The position numbers were made by a program, and so were the translations under genes. Shown here in pieces: positions 43,701 through 55,100 of a stretch of 64,000 nucleotides of DNA. The DNA is taken from contig OW203762.1 of the NCBI GenBank assembly GCA_934045905.1, positions 52,973,411 through 53,037,410 on the forward strand. Reading direction: 5' to 3'. Source of the stretch: Leuctra nigra (Eukaryota > Arthropoda > Insecta > Plecoptera > Leuctridae). How positions within the stretch are numbered: position 1 is the stretch's first letter; the number at the start of each line of letters is the position of its first letter. The notes below the pieces were generated by a model that saw only the letters and a list, made by a program, of their open reading frames with translations, ran no database searches and was not told the origin of the DNA.

Positions 43701-46696
43701 ATCACGAAATCCTGCATCCGTGTGTGAAGAAAGAGATAATGATTGCTAAGATCATCTTCAGAACACGAAACAAAACACCAACAGAGCGAGACAGCACTAG
43801 TGACGTCGAGGTTGGGAATTCTCTCAGCACAAACATCCTAGCACCTTGATTGAGATACTTAGCATAATCGCAAGAAAACCTATGTGAGTGGGTGACGTAG
43901 ATCGACAATTTAGTGGGCCACGCAGCATTGCTATGCTGTAGGCACAGCATAGCTAACGTATCGGAAACTGCATGAATAATAACTAGGAAAACGCTCTGTG
44001 TAAAGCGTTGAGCGAGCCTTCGTACGTCATACGATTTGATATGCGTTTGCAATTATCTGTTCTAAAGGCCTTGGAACTGAGGAATCAAGAAGGCAGGGAT
44101 GAAATTTAGTTTAAATTTTTCAAATATTTCAAGATTATATGATAAAATGTCTTTAAAAAATGGCAGTAACATTTGAAGATAACGACAGATTAGTCTAAAA
44201 ATTGGCAGAAATACCTAAAATGTTGGTCCCAATGACCATGCGAAGTTTTAAGTTGATCGGGGTTGCGATTCTACAACTTGTTTTGATTGCTGGCGGAATA
44301 GCTACCGCTTTGCAGTAATAGAATCCCTACCCGGTCAATCGGTTCTAGTTTTAATTTAAAAATCACATAATAAATGTATTAATCACAGGATCCTGTTCAA
44401 AAACGATCCCAGAGAACTCATAGATTACATAAGTACGTGTGCAAAATTTCAGATCGATTGGTTGAACGGTTTGACCTGGGCAGTGAGCACAAAAAACACA
44501 CACACAGAGAAAGTGCCATTGAGTACCGAGGTGACGCTCGCTACGCTCGCTCAATAAAGAGCAATTTCAAAGGAAAGTGTGTCTACAGATCCATTGAGTT
44601 TTCACTCACCTGGTATGAACGTGGCGGTGACGTTCACCTTAGAGTTGATCTTCATCCTGCAGGCTCCTACAGGACCGCATCCTGGAATCAGCACATCGCG
44701 CAAGTCGTACGACGAGCCTGGAACACATAGAAAAGTGATGTACACTTCGTCGTGTAATTGTTTATTTGTTGCATATCCGGTTTTTTCACTTTTGGAGTTA
44801 GATGCATCTACATATTCCCGAGTACTAACTTGTCATATATCCACTGAAAACAGTGCAGAAAATTACAAGGAAATTGGTTTTCTTAATGTTTATTTGTTGC
44901 ATATCCTCGGCAATGCAAATATTTTAATTGTTAGCTTGTCCCATATCCTCGGCAAGCCAATAGAATGTGTTCGTTTGGTCACGTGACTCGCGAAGCAAAA
45001 CTAGGAACGCCAGAAACACTATCGCCAAGGTTCAATTTATAATGTCACATGTCTAATTAATTGTTTATAATTAAGATAATTTTGTTCTGACATTCTTCGA
45101 AACAGTTTTAACCGTTTTAAATGTATCAAAAATAATTTACAATTTATTTTATCTATAATTTATTTTATAATTTATTTTGATTATTAATTAAAGAAACAGT
45201 AGACAGTATAATATTTTAGTAAAGAATGAACTGTATAGCCACTGTACGGTGGTTTTATAGCTAAATAATTTGGATATGGGACACTCGAGATAGTCATAGT
45301 TGGTAAATGTGCGAACCTGTGTCCCATATCCAAACTTAATTGCAATATTTATGAAAAACAAGAGACAAATGACACTAATACACCATTCCATAATTACCTC
45401 TGACATGTTTTACAATCATAATAAGATTCCGCCGACTTACAGATAACTATGTTCAGAGATATTACTAAATTTATCTTTAGGCAGCTCCCCTGAAAAATCA
45501 GGAAATGGGCGTATGCAACAAATAAACAATTACCCGACGACTTGGCACAACTCAAATTGATCGTTCAATACATCGGATTGGCTGAAAAATGTTAGATTAA
45601 CCATCAGAACTCAGTACAAGCTCTAGTATAGGTGACCTTTAATTTCAATGATAATAACAAGCTTTGATTGGTATGGGACATGACCAGAGTAATTCAAATT
45701 TGTTCGCCGATCAATTTTTGTTGTGCTGAGTGTACATACCTAGGAAAACGCTCAATAATTCTTGAATTTCGTCACAGATTTGTATGAAAATCTGTAAATT
45801 CTCCTGAAATATTGGTTCCAATGATCATGAAAAGTTTTAAGTTGATTAATCAAGCGGTTTCTTGTTAATTTTTAGAAATCACATGTTATGGTTCAAAAAA
45901 TATAAGTATGCCATGGGACCACTCATATGATATTAGTGTGTGTACAAAACTCAGATCTATCTGTTGAACGGTCTTATGTTCAGTTACAGCCTCCATATTG
46001 CATGAGAATTCATATGCGTTTGAAAGTTTCTGCTCTAAAGACCTTGGAACTGAAGCGGCGAAGAGGCACTCTCGAAATTTGACAGCCAACACGCAAAATG
46101 ACTGTTAAATGTTAATAACTTATGGACTTAATAACCCGAAAATTGTCAAAAATACAGATAATGCTAGTCCCAATGATTATGCAAAATTTTAAGTTGATCG
46201 ATAAAAAAGTACTATATTTAATTTTCAAAAGAACACAAAAATCACAGGATCTCGTTAAAAAACTATACCTCTATTATACACCCATGCTATAACTATGTAA
46301 TGAGTCTACAAAATTTCAGACCAATCGGTTGAAATGTTTTTTTCCGGCCCTGTTCTTACGTAGATTTAATTTTTATACTTTAGTTGTTTATGTTGTTTTC
46401 CCCAACTATGTATAATTGATAATTGTTAAATTATGTTAATAGTAAGGCCAAATAGTGAAGAAAAATACATAAGTGATACATACTTGCCTCAATAACCTTG
46501 CCTGAGTGAGTGCAAGCCACTGAGTAAGTGCACTAGTACTGACCCAAAATTATGGAGAAAATAGACCCAAAATTATGGAGAAAAAACAAAAAATAATTCC
46601 CTGTAATATTTGTCTCTTACCACAGTCTTCGAAAGGAACCGCGCAAATTCCCGCAGCAAACACGACGAATGTAATTAGAATATTATAATATTTCAT
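40787..46696 (-). CDS. NPC2-like secreted lipid-binding protein, gene 3 (four exons)
   Basis: Exons on the minus strand are 46621-46696, 44610-44717, 41144-41316 and 40787-40873, giving 147 residues with consistent phases. Exon 1 encodes the signal peptide MKYYNILITFVVFAAGICAV followed by PFEDCG, the usual NPC2 mature start. Exon 2 has PGCGPVGACRM and ends TATFIP; exon 3 has TCADAVSGC; exon 4 has VVCFKVTVILND then stop. All six cysteines are placed as in the family. It is well diverged from genes 1 and 2 but shares their exon plan, so it is an older paralogue. Intron 2 holds a partial tandem duplication of exon 3 (period 164 bp), a dead non-LTR tail and a SINE-like element. Intron 1 holds an 800-bp inverted-repeat element and an R1 copy. 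Ligand and tissue cannot be read from the sequence. Confidence 0.9.
41317..41650 (-). repeat. 164-bp tandem duplication of the exon 3 acceptor region in gene 3
   Basis: The 5' part of exon 3 (from the acceptor to the TSDSPK codons, about 130 bp) plus about 34 bp of upstream intron is repeated. Acceptor edges are at 41316 (full exon), 41480 and 41644, spaced exactly 164 bp. The truncated copies run into CACAAGGTGTAATAACAC and on to the next acceptor. Reading from an upstream copy gives ...TSDSPKTQGVITLACVQVST and then a stop. The breakpoints and unit length differ from genes 1 and 2, so the event is independent. Confidence 0.92.
41794..41894. mobile_element. Small MITE-like inverted repeat in intron 2 of gene 3
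   Basis: GTGTAAAATGACAACTTaCTTGTC pairs with GACAAGGAAGTTGTCATTTTACAC, with an inner AGTGACAAG/CTTGTCACxGTGACAAG block. One copy only. Confidence 0.7.
42006..42612 (+). pseudogene. 3' fragment of a second non-LTR retrotransposon
   Basis: Residues of this frame from HNYNTRDKNN on through LFNRLPHCIR, ETFKTTVKLFL and YTIDEFYK match the C-terminal tail usual in Jockey/CR1-like reverse transcriptases. The tail is H.YNTR...., then a 'G..+FN.LP..I+' segment, then 'FK..+K..L' and 'F'. The sequence then ends in an (AAAT)n-type tail at about 42580-42612. Endonuclease and RT domains are gone, so this is a 5'-truncated insertion from a family distinct from the intact element. Confidence 0.65.
43160..43440 (+). 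mobile_element. tRNA-derived SINE-like element
   Basis: It has a pol III B-box inside a tRNA-like T arm (CCCGGGTTCGATTCCCGG). A body follows with CGTGGTTTTCCCTCAGTAGA, CAGGCAAATGCTGAGAAGGT and ATAGGCCACGACCGC, ending GTGCGACGTTAAACCCCAG and then A-rich. This body is familiar from SINEs scattered through many arthropod genomes (recollection, not a search). The A-box half is missing or eroded, so it is likely 5'-shortened. Confidence 0.7.
43981..44555 (-). repeat. Dispersed family R1, copy in intron 2 of gene 3
   Basis: It ends with CGCTCGCTACGCTCGCTCAA (reverse complement of the R1 start) preceded by AAAGTGCCATTGAGTACCGAGG. It contains TTGGTCCCAATGACCATGCG and GTTTTAAGTTGATCGG blocks and CTAGGAAAACGCTCTGTGTA at the far side. 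Confidence 0.65.
44748..45540. mobile_element. About 0.8-kb inverted-repeat element in intron 1 of gene 3
   Basis: The left end CGTCGTGTAATTGTTTATTT continues GTTGCATA; it is mirrored at the right by TATGCAACAAATAAACAATTACCCGACG. Between them GTTTATTTGTTGCATATCC recurs near 44889, and no transposase frame is seen. A non-autonomous DNA transposon is the simplest reading. Confidence 0.7.
45738..46370 (-). repeat. Dispersed family R1, fragment in intron 1 of gene 3
   Basis: Contains CCTAGGAAAACGCTC, TTGGTTCCAATGATCATGAA, AAGTTTTAAGTTGAT and TTTGACAGCCAACACGCAAAAT, shared with 33595-34150 and 43984-44280. Confidence 0.55.
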
Positions 46697-46745
46697 TATT
46701 GGACGTAACTTAGCGTGCTTCTGCTAATTATTCTGCTGTTTCTGA

Positions 46746-46817
46746 CTTATCTCAAGCTTGGCGCGTCGACATCTAAGTTCCATTAGCTACTTGACATTGA
46801 TATCTCGACGTGATAAG
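46746..46817 (-). promoter_or_regulatory. GATA-type motifs upstream of gene 3
   Basis: CTTATC at 46746-46751 and GATAAG at 46812-46817 lie 50-120 bp upstream of the gene 3 start codon, in opposite orientation. The arrangement differs from genes 1 and 2, so support is weak. Confidence 0.25.
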
Positions 46818-47602
46818 AGCACCGATGGGCGGTACAAATGGGCTCCCTCGTGTACTGATTCTGTCGGCAAGTACGCTTCATGGTGTGTCATTTGCTCAGA
46901 TAATCGGCTCGATGATTGATTGAAGTCCAGGTTTATTTTCATCAAATCCACAACAATGTCACGTCATGTAGGGAGCCGATATGGATGTTTTCTGCGCGTA
47001 ATCAATCAAAAGCATCTGATTAAAGAAGATTGGCGCGAATGATGATAATAATGACTTCGAATAATCTAAGTAAGTGCGTTATATTTAGCACGATCTCTTG
47101 TTCGGAAATCCCTGCTTATATCTGCATTGAGCGTCCCCTATGCTTGTTTCTTACTCAACTGCAAGCTTTCTGTCTGATTCTGTATTTCCCAACAAGTCAT
47201 GCCCACGAGTGTCGGAATATTACATTCCTGTAAAATACCACTAAAAAAATACTTCTGGTAAAAATACAGCTGATAAAAATGGGTGAAAATACCCTGATAA
47301 AAGCTGGTATCAAACTCCCCGGGCTGGTAGGTAAACCAGCTGAAAGGACTGTTTTTTTTCCCACAACTAGGAAATTTGAATTCGATTGCTGAAGTTGAAG
47401 TATTATCAATTCAAAACAGGTTAACGGCAGATATGTTTTCCCCAGGGTTGTGTGTGTATTTCATGCGGAATTTTTCTGTTTACTGTGTAACTGGTAATCT
47501 ACTAAGGGTGTTTTCCTATATTCTAAGACCCAAACTTCACTCCTCTGGGAATTTCAAAACAATTAATAAATTAGGAAGGGATGCGTGTTGTGTAAACAAA
47601 TA
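46818..47602. other. Spacer between genes 3 and 4, nothing recognised
   Basis: AT-rich, with short frames only. A TGATAAAA-rich patch near 47260-47310 with repeated GAAAATAC words is the only visible structure. Confidence 0.35.
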
Positions 47603-47707
47603 TCCGACCGATCCGGGGCTCGAACCCGGGACTTCTCGGGTAGCTCAGTTGGTAGAGCTCTCGCCCGGCAAATGAGAGGTCCCGGGTTCGACTCCGGTTC
47701 GATCGGA
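47603..47707 (+). mobile_element. tRNA-like SINE head with inverted ends
   Basis: A pol III A-box (TAGCTCAGTTGG, 47641-47652) and B-box (GGTTCGACTCC, 47685-47695) are spaced as in a tRNA. The anticodon loop is too long (at least nine bases between TCTCG and TGAGA) and the T stem has mismatches, so it is not a canonical tRNA gene. The left flank 47603-47632 is an imperfect inverted copy of the right end 47680-47707, including a second B-box-like word on the minus strand. Confidence 0.65.
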
Positions 47708-48084
47708 CATTTATTCACAACGCACATCTCTTCCTCATCCTGACTCCATGGAAGTTTTCTACAGAAACCTACATTCTCAATTAATAATTAATTACATAAT
47801 ATAATATAACTATACGTAACTAGAGGGGTCCGTCATGTAAAACATGACCAATGCGCAACAGTGGGGTATGCGTAAATATAAAACGACAGCAATATATGTC
47901 AGCAGAGTGTGCGTCGTTAATACACACGTGACGTCGTTATAATGATTAAATGCCAAACAGATACGTAAATAAATGAGAAACGAAGGTAAGCAATTTAATC
48001 ATACCTATTATGATCCATTAAGATCCATTGGGCTATACGTTTCTATCTAGCGCAGTTTATTACTAATTCTATGGTATACATTGG

Positions 48085-48167
48085 TAGCACCTGGTGAGCC
48101 AGACTTGAAGTCACCCATCCCAGTACTGACCCCGCTCGATCAGTGATCTGCGCCGAGAACCGGGGTA
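48085..48167 (-). pseudogene. 5S rRNA-derived sequence
   Basis: The minus strand reads CCGGTTCTCGGCGCAGATCA, GTCAGTACTGGGATGGGTGA, then a diverged loop and CACCAGGTGCT. This follows the order of eukaryotic 5S rRNA from about position 25 to near the 3' end, and the C-box-like GGATGGGTGA is kept. Many substitutions and the missing 5' end exclude a functional gene. It is either a 5S pseudogene or the head of a 5S-derived SINE (SINE3 type). Confidence 0.6.
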
Positions 48168-49157
48168 ACGAATAAACCAACCGAATTGTGCATGCATTGA
48201 TTACCTAATTCAAATCATAGTCGTCTCAATACAAATCACAAGAAGCATTAAATACAATAAAATAAACAATAATCAGCAATTTAGTATGTCAAGAGCTTGA
48301 ACATATTACATAATTACACATTGAATAATGAAAGTAAGAATTCGATGATAGAACTTAAAAGAAAACATGATTAATAGTAGTCAATACCTCTGGAATCGCA
48401 AGAAGCAGTAAAATATTTTATTAGTGAGAGTATTCTCTAAAGAAAAACTTTTACTTTATTCCCTTATCATTGTTTTGCAATAATTATAATAAAATGGCAT
48501 GTAATGATTTCAATTTACAATGTTACCGTGTAATGATGTTAATTATCATAATAAATATACCGATTACTAGACTACAATTAACAAGCCACTTAGAGAGTGG
48601 CAATAATGAAGGTCTTTGATGTCGGCAAGATAATTACATTATCTCATTAAATCTCAATCAAATTGATTCGACCCGTGAAGAAGAGGTTATTCCCTAGAAG
48701 TACTTGACGGTAGCATTATTGCTCATTCAACCTTTATCTTATTCCAAGAGTTGTATTTGTGTGACGTAATTGTTAACATGTAACTATTGGTAGTGAGTGT
48801 TTGCATTGCAACATCAGGTAGAGCTGAGATGCTGCATCTTCACCCAAGGGCAAGGTTCGGATGAGTTAATGACGAATCAATGACGCATTCGAGATATCTT
48901 ATCAATATATCATGAATCACAGATCAAGAAGTGATCACAGATCTGTCAACCTGGCGTCAATGATCAGCAACTTCTTGTGTCAATCTCAAGCCAAGGTTAT
49001 TCGAAGGATATTGCTACTGGAAGAAAAAGTTCCTCTAAATTGCATTTTGTCGTCTTTTTTTAACTATAAAAAACAGGATTTTCAGTATCAGATCCGGTTA
49101 CACACAACATGCGAAGTATCTCATCTTTCCTTACTTTAGAACGCGTTATACTCGGAT
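48168..49157. other. Spacer, nothing recognised
   Basis: AT-rich sequence without exons or clear repeats before the inverted arm at 49162. Confidence 0.35.
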
Positions 49158-49161
49158 CTAG

Positions 49162-50083
49162 TGGAGCGGTCGCTCCACCCAGCCAAGTCGTACTATACAC
49201 TCACACTCACTCAACATACCGTAAATGCCTAATAAACTGAGGAGCAGACCAAACACTTTTACTGTAAGCAACAACATGGCATTTTCGGCCTACTGGATCT
49301 CAAAATTGGGAAATCTCACATTGTTGCGAAATAACTTAATTTCGAGCTATGGCCCACCTGACAACATATACTAAATTTGGGAATAATAGGTAATGCCATT
49401 TGTGGGCTAGAGGGCCGTGAAAACAGTGAAATTACACCCCTTTTAAAACCTATCTTCATCTGATGATGATGATGATATCACGAAACACCGCAATCACCGC
49501 CACAGCCTAAACGGCTTAACCGATCGACTTGAAATTTTTACCACATGTGCACTTTTGGCGTCCGAGGTGCCTTTTTATAAAACCAACCGGAAGGCGCCAT
49601 TTTGAAACCGGAAGTGACGTCATATCTCGAAAACGACTACACCGATCGGAATAAAACTATCGCCAAATGATTCAGACGGTCATCTTTATGGAATATCAAT
49701 AGTCAAAATATACATTTACTATTACCAAAACCGGAAATGACGTCATAAAAATGAAGAATCAGACTTGAATCACCTCTTACTACAATAACTACAAATTCAG
49801 AAGGCTTATAATGATACATAACATTTATAGAAATAAATTCTAGGTGGCTGTAATTTCAGCCGCCATTATGAAAACCGGAAGTGATGCCATATCTCGAAAA
49901 CGGCTGGACCTATTGGAACAATGCTTTCGCAATTCTTCATGGAATATCAAAACAAGCTTATATTTAGCCCCAAACACATTTTTTCGTAGTAACCAATTCG
50001 GAAATGGCCTATTTTTTTAAAGGAATTAGTCATTGTTGCTCCGATATGTGTTAAAAGTTGTGTAAATAAACTAAAAAAACTAG
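49162..50083 (+). mobile_element. Left arm of a large inverted-repeat structure
   Basis: It begins with a terminal palindrome TGGAGCGGTCGCTCCA (49162-49177) preceded by CTAG. CCCAGCCAAGTCGTACTATA, CTCAACATACCGTAAATGCC and a long stretch that is the reverse complement of 55400-55651 follow. Further in are one exact (49608-49622) and one near (49731-49745) copy of CCGGAAGTGACGTCA and two YY1-like GCGCCATTTTG/GCCGCCATTATG words. No transposase frame is visible. Confidence 0.8.
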
Positions 50084-50490
50084 TGATATCCCCATAAAAA
50101 ACACTCCGTGTAAAAATACCAGCCAAGTCTCTTCAACTTAAAAAAAAAATGAAATCTAAAAATTCTGCACTGAAAAGTAGTGATATCAAAAAATTAGCCA
50201 AGTCAAAACTTTATTTGAAAATCAAAAAATACTTGGCGCATCGTTTTTTTTAGGGCATTATAGGTATACTATGTATATGTATATTTCATGTAAAATTTAT
50301 AATTGGCTTATACTTCCAAGCTATTTATGTACACGATGCGCCAAGTATTTTTTGATTTTCAAATAAAGTTTTGACTTGGCTAATTTTTTGATATCACTAC
50401 TTTTCAGTGCAGAATTTTTAGATTTCTTTTTTTTTTAAGTTGAAGAGACTTGGCTGGTATTTTTACACGGAGTGTTTTTTATGGGGATTA
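50084..50490. mobile_element. Near-perfect palindromic element B, short copy
   Basis: The two arms (about 50084-50260 and 50330-50486) are almost identical inverted repeats of about 160 bp. They start ATAAAAAACACTCCGTGTAA and contain ACCAGCCAAGTCTCTTCAAC, CACTGAAAAGTAGTGATATC and CTTGGCGCATCGTTTTTT. The loop is only about 70 bp. It directly follows the left outer arm. Transcripts would form a long double-stranded hairpin. Confidence 0.88.
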
Positions 50491-51757
50491 AGAAAATACT
50501 TAAAAAAACCAACTTTCAGGCTTGGAGAGTTGTCTGCAATCGAATGTGAACACCTAATATACACCCATGCAAATTATAAACATTTAAAAAGCTACTTAGT
50601 CGACCTTAGCAACATAAACACCAACTTATAAACGTACAATTTGTTCCCAAACTCGAATCAAAGCATACCAATTCTGTTCACGCCTTCAGAACATTTGTTG
50701 TCATCTGATTAAAAAAGTTGTCACCCTTGAGATCTCTTTTTACATCGTTGTTGTTACTCGTAAGTTATGCAAGATGTAATATAGAGCACATCCACCACCT
50801 ATTAGGGTTTTATAATATGATTTTATTAGGCAGTGATTTATACAATTATTATTAAAATACAAAAAATGTCTATGATATATTCATACGCTTTAAGGCTAGA
50901 TACAAAAATATTGCACAATGTGACAAAAGTCGTGCTTTTATTCAGATAAGTGTACCAATATCTCAATATTTCGTTATAAATATGAAAATCGAGCGCATGA
51001 ATAAGAAATATTCATGTTTGTGATTCATACGAGGTGCTTTTTTTATAATAGGACAGACTTAACCATTCTTAGATGCTCATTGGACTAACCTTCAAGTTTT
51101 GAAAATATTTAAGCACTTCCTTTCGGCGTAGTCTACTTTCAATTCAACATTGACATAACTTTTCGAACGAGGGAGAATCAGTTTTTTACCAAATCCTTCA
51201 AAGTAGAACTTTTTAGTTTTGATGGCATCAGGTATTCAGGGGCAAGCATAGTGCTCTAATCTCGTAGGTCTACTCAAGAAATAGATACGTTTCTTAGTTT
51301 CACTTTTTTCATGAATGGTTCAAAAGTTAGGACGATAATATTTCATCTTAGTTTGGTTTGGTGAAGAGTAGATATTAAGAAGTAAACTAGATAATAACTC
51401 AATTCGTGTCTACTTCCTTCCCATAACCGGCACGTTAGTATTTGACAATGCAGTGTTCAAGATTCTATATCATTGATGCTTTGGGATGATATCAATTATG
51501 TCCACACCTCAGGCTGTTGATTTCAGTCTAAGACTATAGGCAAAGGTATAACGACACGTTGGACTCACTACTACTATAGTTAACGAAACAACGGAGTGAG
51601 TGAAGCAGGCCCAGCCAGCAGGCCCAATCAGGCCCAAGCAAGACCAGCAGGCTCAAGCAGGAGTGACGGAAGTCTCTGATAGCGGCAGGATAAATAAGTA
51701 TGTAAAACCATTTAAAATACAAAAAAATACTTTGTTTTATTTTTCTTCGTGCTCCCT
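50491..51757. other. Spacer downstream of gene 4, nothing recognised
   Basis: AT-rich; a CAGGCCCAA/CAGCAGG-type short repeat occurs near 51607-51660. Confidence 0.35.
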
Positions 51758-51883
51758 GGCCCCTTATTCAATAACCGAAACGAAATCACTTCGGTCTGAA
51801 TTCATTTCACGGCCATAAGGATAGCATGATCTGAAATAATTTTAGACTGAAATGATTTAGTTTTCGTTCTAGAATAAGGGCGC
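51758..51883. mobile_element. MITE-like element with CCCTTATTCxA ends
   Basis: The left part GGCCCCTTATTCAATAACCG and right part TTTTCGTTCTAGAATAAGGG form inverted ends, and AATCACTTCGGTCTGAATTC pairs imperfectly with AGACTGAAATGATTTAG. The shared TTCTAGAATA and central ACGGCCATAAGGAT resemble family M2. Confidence 0.55.
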
Positions 51884-52103
51884 TTGTACTTATAAATTGT
51901 ACGAATGAAAGCCACCCTCTCGTGAGCTAACATTCCACACACATACACAAAGTATAAATACTTTAATGGAAATAATAGGAATACGTCATATTTTGGTTCA
52001 CTGATGAAGCAATTCAATCAAGTTCGTTCTCACTGGAGGGATAAAGTCACTTGTCACATTCACAGTCACAGTTGTCGGACGTAATCGCCGTGAGATGAGG
52101 CGA

Positions 52104-55100
52104 CTAAGACGTGATCCTGACTTGCACGTTGAAGCAGAGGGGCTCGTGGTTGTCCTTGGGGTCAGTCAGCGCCCAGCGCACCACAGTCTTCAGCTACAAC
52201 AACAAGAACGATCGATATACACAAATATCTTTTCTTGAAATTACAAGTTCAAAAAGTCTTCCTACATTTCAACTATATTGAAGTATAAAAGATTACTTTA
52301 ATGTCTTTAAGTTTGCAACTCCAGTCCAACAATGAGTTGTCAATGTTGTCATCAGAGAATAAACAAAACTTTAACATGGGAGGTATAGGATTTTTTTTTC
52401 GAATTTGGTTTCTAACTTTTAAAATAGCACACGTTGGTATCCTGATAGTATGTTCATATATTATGTCTGCCATAAAAAAAATATTTTTGTTCAAATCTAT
52501 CGACACAAAAAACAGATCTTCATTATAGCCTAAAAGACACGATAACATGGGGGAGACAACTCAATTTATCTCAGAAACTGGACACGAGAAGTGTTTCATT
52601 TTGTTCAGGTATTGTATGGCGTGATTATCAATAAGTCACCAACATTTCAAGCAAATCGGAAACATTGAGGTTATGGAGGTGCCGTGTCCGTCTAGATCAT
52701 CCATGCACAACAAAGTATTTGTCGCAACCTTGTCGCAAACGACAAGGTCATCGCCACCACTAATTGTTATTGGAAATATTTCGCTTGTATGACCAGACTC
52801 GGAAATCAATCATTCTAGGTGCGCTCTTGCCAAGCAGCCACTTTTCTAACATTCTATGTGCGCTCTTGCCAAGCAGCCACTTTTCTAACATTCTAATAAG
52901 TTCTTCAGTCAATTGACATTCCTGACCTTGCTGCTAGTTGGGAATAATGGAGGGTAGAATTAGATACAATGAAAAAAGTATCTTACCAACGTAGTCCAAA
53001 CAAGAAAAAGTGGTGTTATCAGGGCGTAATCAAAAAATAATTTTTTCCTATCCGGTTTGGTGCAATTTTGAAGCCAAATAAGCGAAATTATATGTGTTTA
53101 AATATAATTTGGTAACAATAATGTTCGCAGGATGAATGGCAATGTTACTTTGGCTCTGGATGAAGAACACGGCTGTTGCACGAGTCATTTGCAATTACCA
53201 GGAAAAAACAAGCAGCACGTTCAAGTCTCATTGCACGTGCTGAGGTCATTAGGTATAATTACATAATGCAATCAAGGGAGTAATTTCTTCATGTAACTAA
53301 ATCCCAGAAAAAACACTCCGTGTAAAAATACCAGCCAAGTCTCTTTAACTATAAAAAAAAATAGAAGAAATCTAAAAATTCAGCACTGAAAAGGAGTGAT
53401 ATCAAAAAAGGAGCCAAGTCAACGAATTTTCCAAATTTTAATCGTACCATTGAAATAAAAATATCAACCCCCGAGAAATACTTAAAAAAAGGACTTGGCG
53501 CATCGTTTTTTTAAAGACACTTTTCTATCCTAAAAGTATAGGAAGAACTCTACAAGTATATTTTCCTGAGTATATCACATTCATTATCGACGAATCATAC
53601 TACGTTTTAATATAACTAGTACTCTTACCTACTGGCAGTTTTGGTATTTTGTCAATATTCAGAGGAAATAAACGGATAAACGAATAACGAATAAACGGAA
53701 GCGGCCTAGTCTATTCGTTATTGCCACTATTTCTAGGGTCATATTAATCAATCATACTTCTCAATATCGTGACTGAGGGAAATAGCGAAAGCGCTCATTA
53801 CAAGAAGGCCGTCAATGAGATTTGTATAAGTGACTAGTGCACTGAGCCATGCTGCTCAAATAATTACTGACTAGATTTTTATCTAAAGTAATACGTTATG
53901 TAATTTATGAATTTTTTTGGTTTAAAATGTTAATTAATAGCAATTAATTACACGGCGAGAAGGTTCAAAGTATAATGCTGTAGTAGGTATGTTGATGTAC
54001 CCACAAAACTATAGGTACCTACCAATCACAAACACAACTGTTCTGTATTTATTGCTTGTAAGACAATGCTATGTTTCTTTGCGTACTTATATTTAAATTT
54101 AAAATATTTTACAGAATGTTCAATATTTAATTTGAAAGTTTTGTCCCAATTTTTCTAGGCATTTCTGAACTACGTAGTATGTGAGTGGCATAAGCTTAAG
54201 AATAGAAAAATGTCTTTAAAAAAACGATGCGCCAAGTCCTTTTTTTAAGTATTTCTCGGGGGTTGATATTTTTATTTCAATGGTACGATTAAAATTTGGA
54301 AAATTCGTTGACTTGGCTCCTTTTTTGATATCACTCCTTTTCAGTGCTGAATTTTTAGATTTCTTCTATTTTTTTTATAGTTAAAGAGACTTGGCTGGTA
54401 TTTTTACACGGAGTGTTTTTTCTGGGATATCACTTCTTTTGTTAGTTTATTCATACAGCTTGTAGCACATGTCCGAGCAGGGACTAATTTCTTTAAAATA
54501 ATACGCCTCAACCGATTTGGTTACTATGAAAAGTTGCGTTTGGTATAAGATGAAAATGATTATCCAAGAAGAATAGCTTAAGTTTCGTTATAATCGATCC
54601 AGCCGTTTTCGATACATGACGTCACTTCCGGTTTTGAAATAGCGGCCGAATTCCGGTATAGGTAATAAGAAAACAATCTAGTTTTATCTAGTTGATACCT
54701 TCATGAACGACCATCTGAATTCCTAATCCCTATATTTCCGTAAAATCGGTCATGCCGTTTGTAATATATGACGTCACTTCCGGTTTCATTTAGTGGTTCC
54801 TGCCGCCATTTCCGGTACCATTAATTTATTTATTCATTTTTCACAATTGATTTTTCAAATAAATAGCAGAATGAATACGCAGGAGCTAGTTCAGTTGCAA
54901 TCGGTACAGGCGTTTTAGATATATGACGTCACTTCCGGTTTCAGGAATGGCGGCCGAGAACACTGCTACCTTGAATATATAAATTGTATTGTCTATGTTA
55001 CAATGTAAGTTAATTATGTACGTATTTTAAGTATAATTTGTTGAAATAAGTTAAATATTGCGTATATATGACGTCACTTCCGGTTTAGAAAATAAGAAAA

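Noticed and set aside
47640..47710. Functional tRNA gene
   Set aside because: The A and B boxes are good, but the anticodon loop has at least nine bases and the T stem has mismatches.
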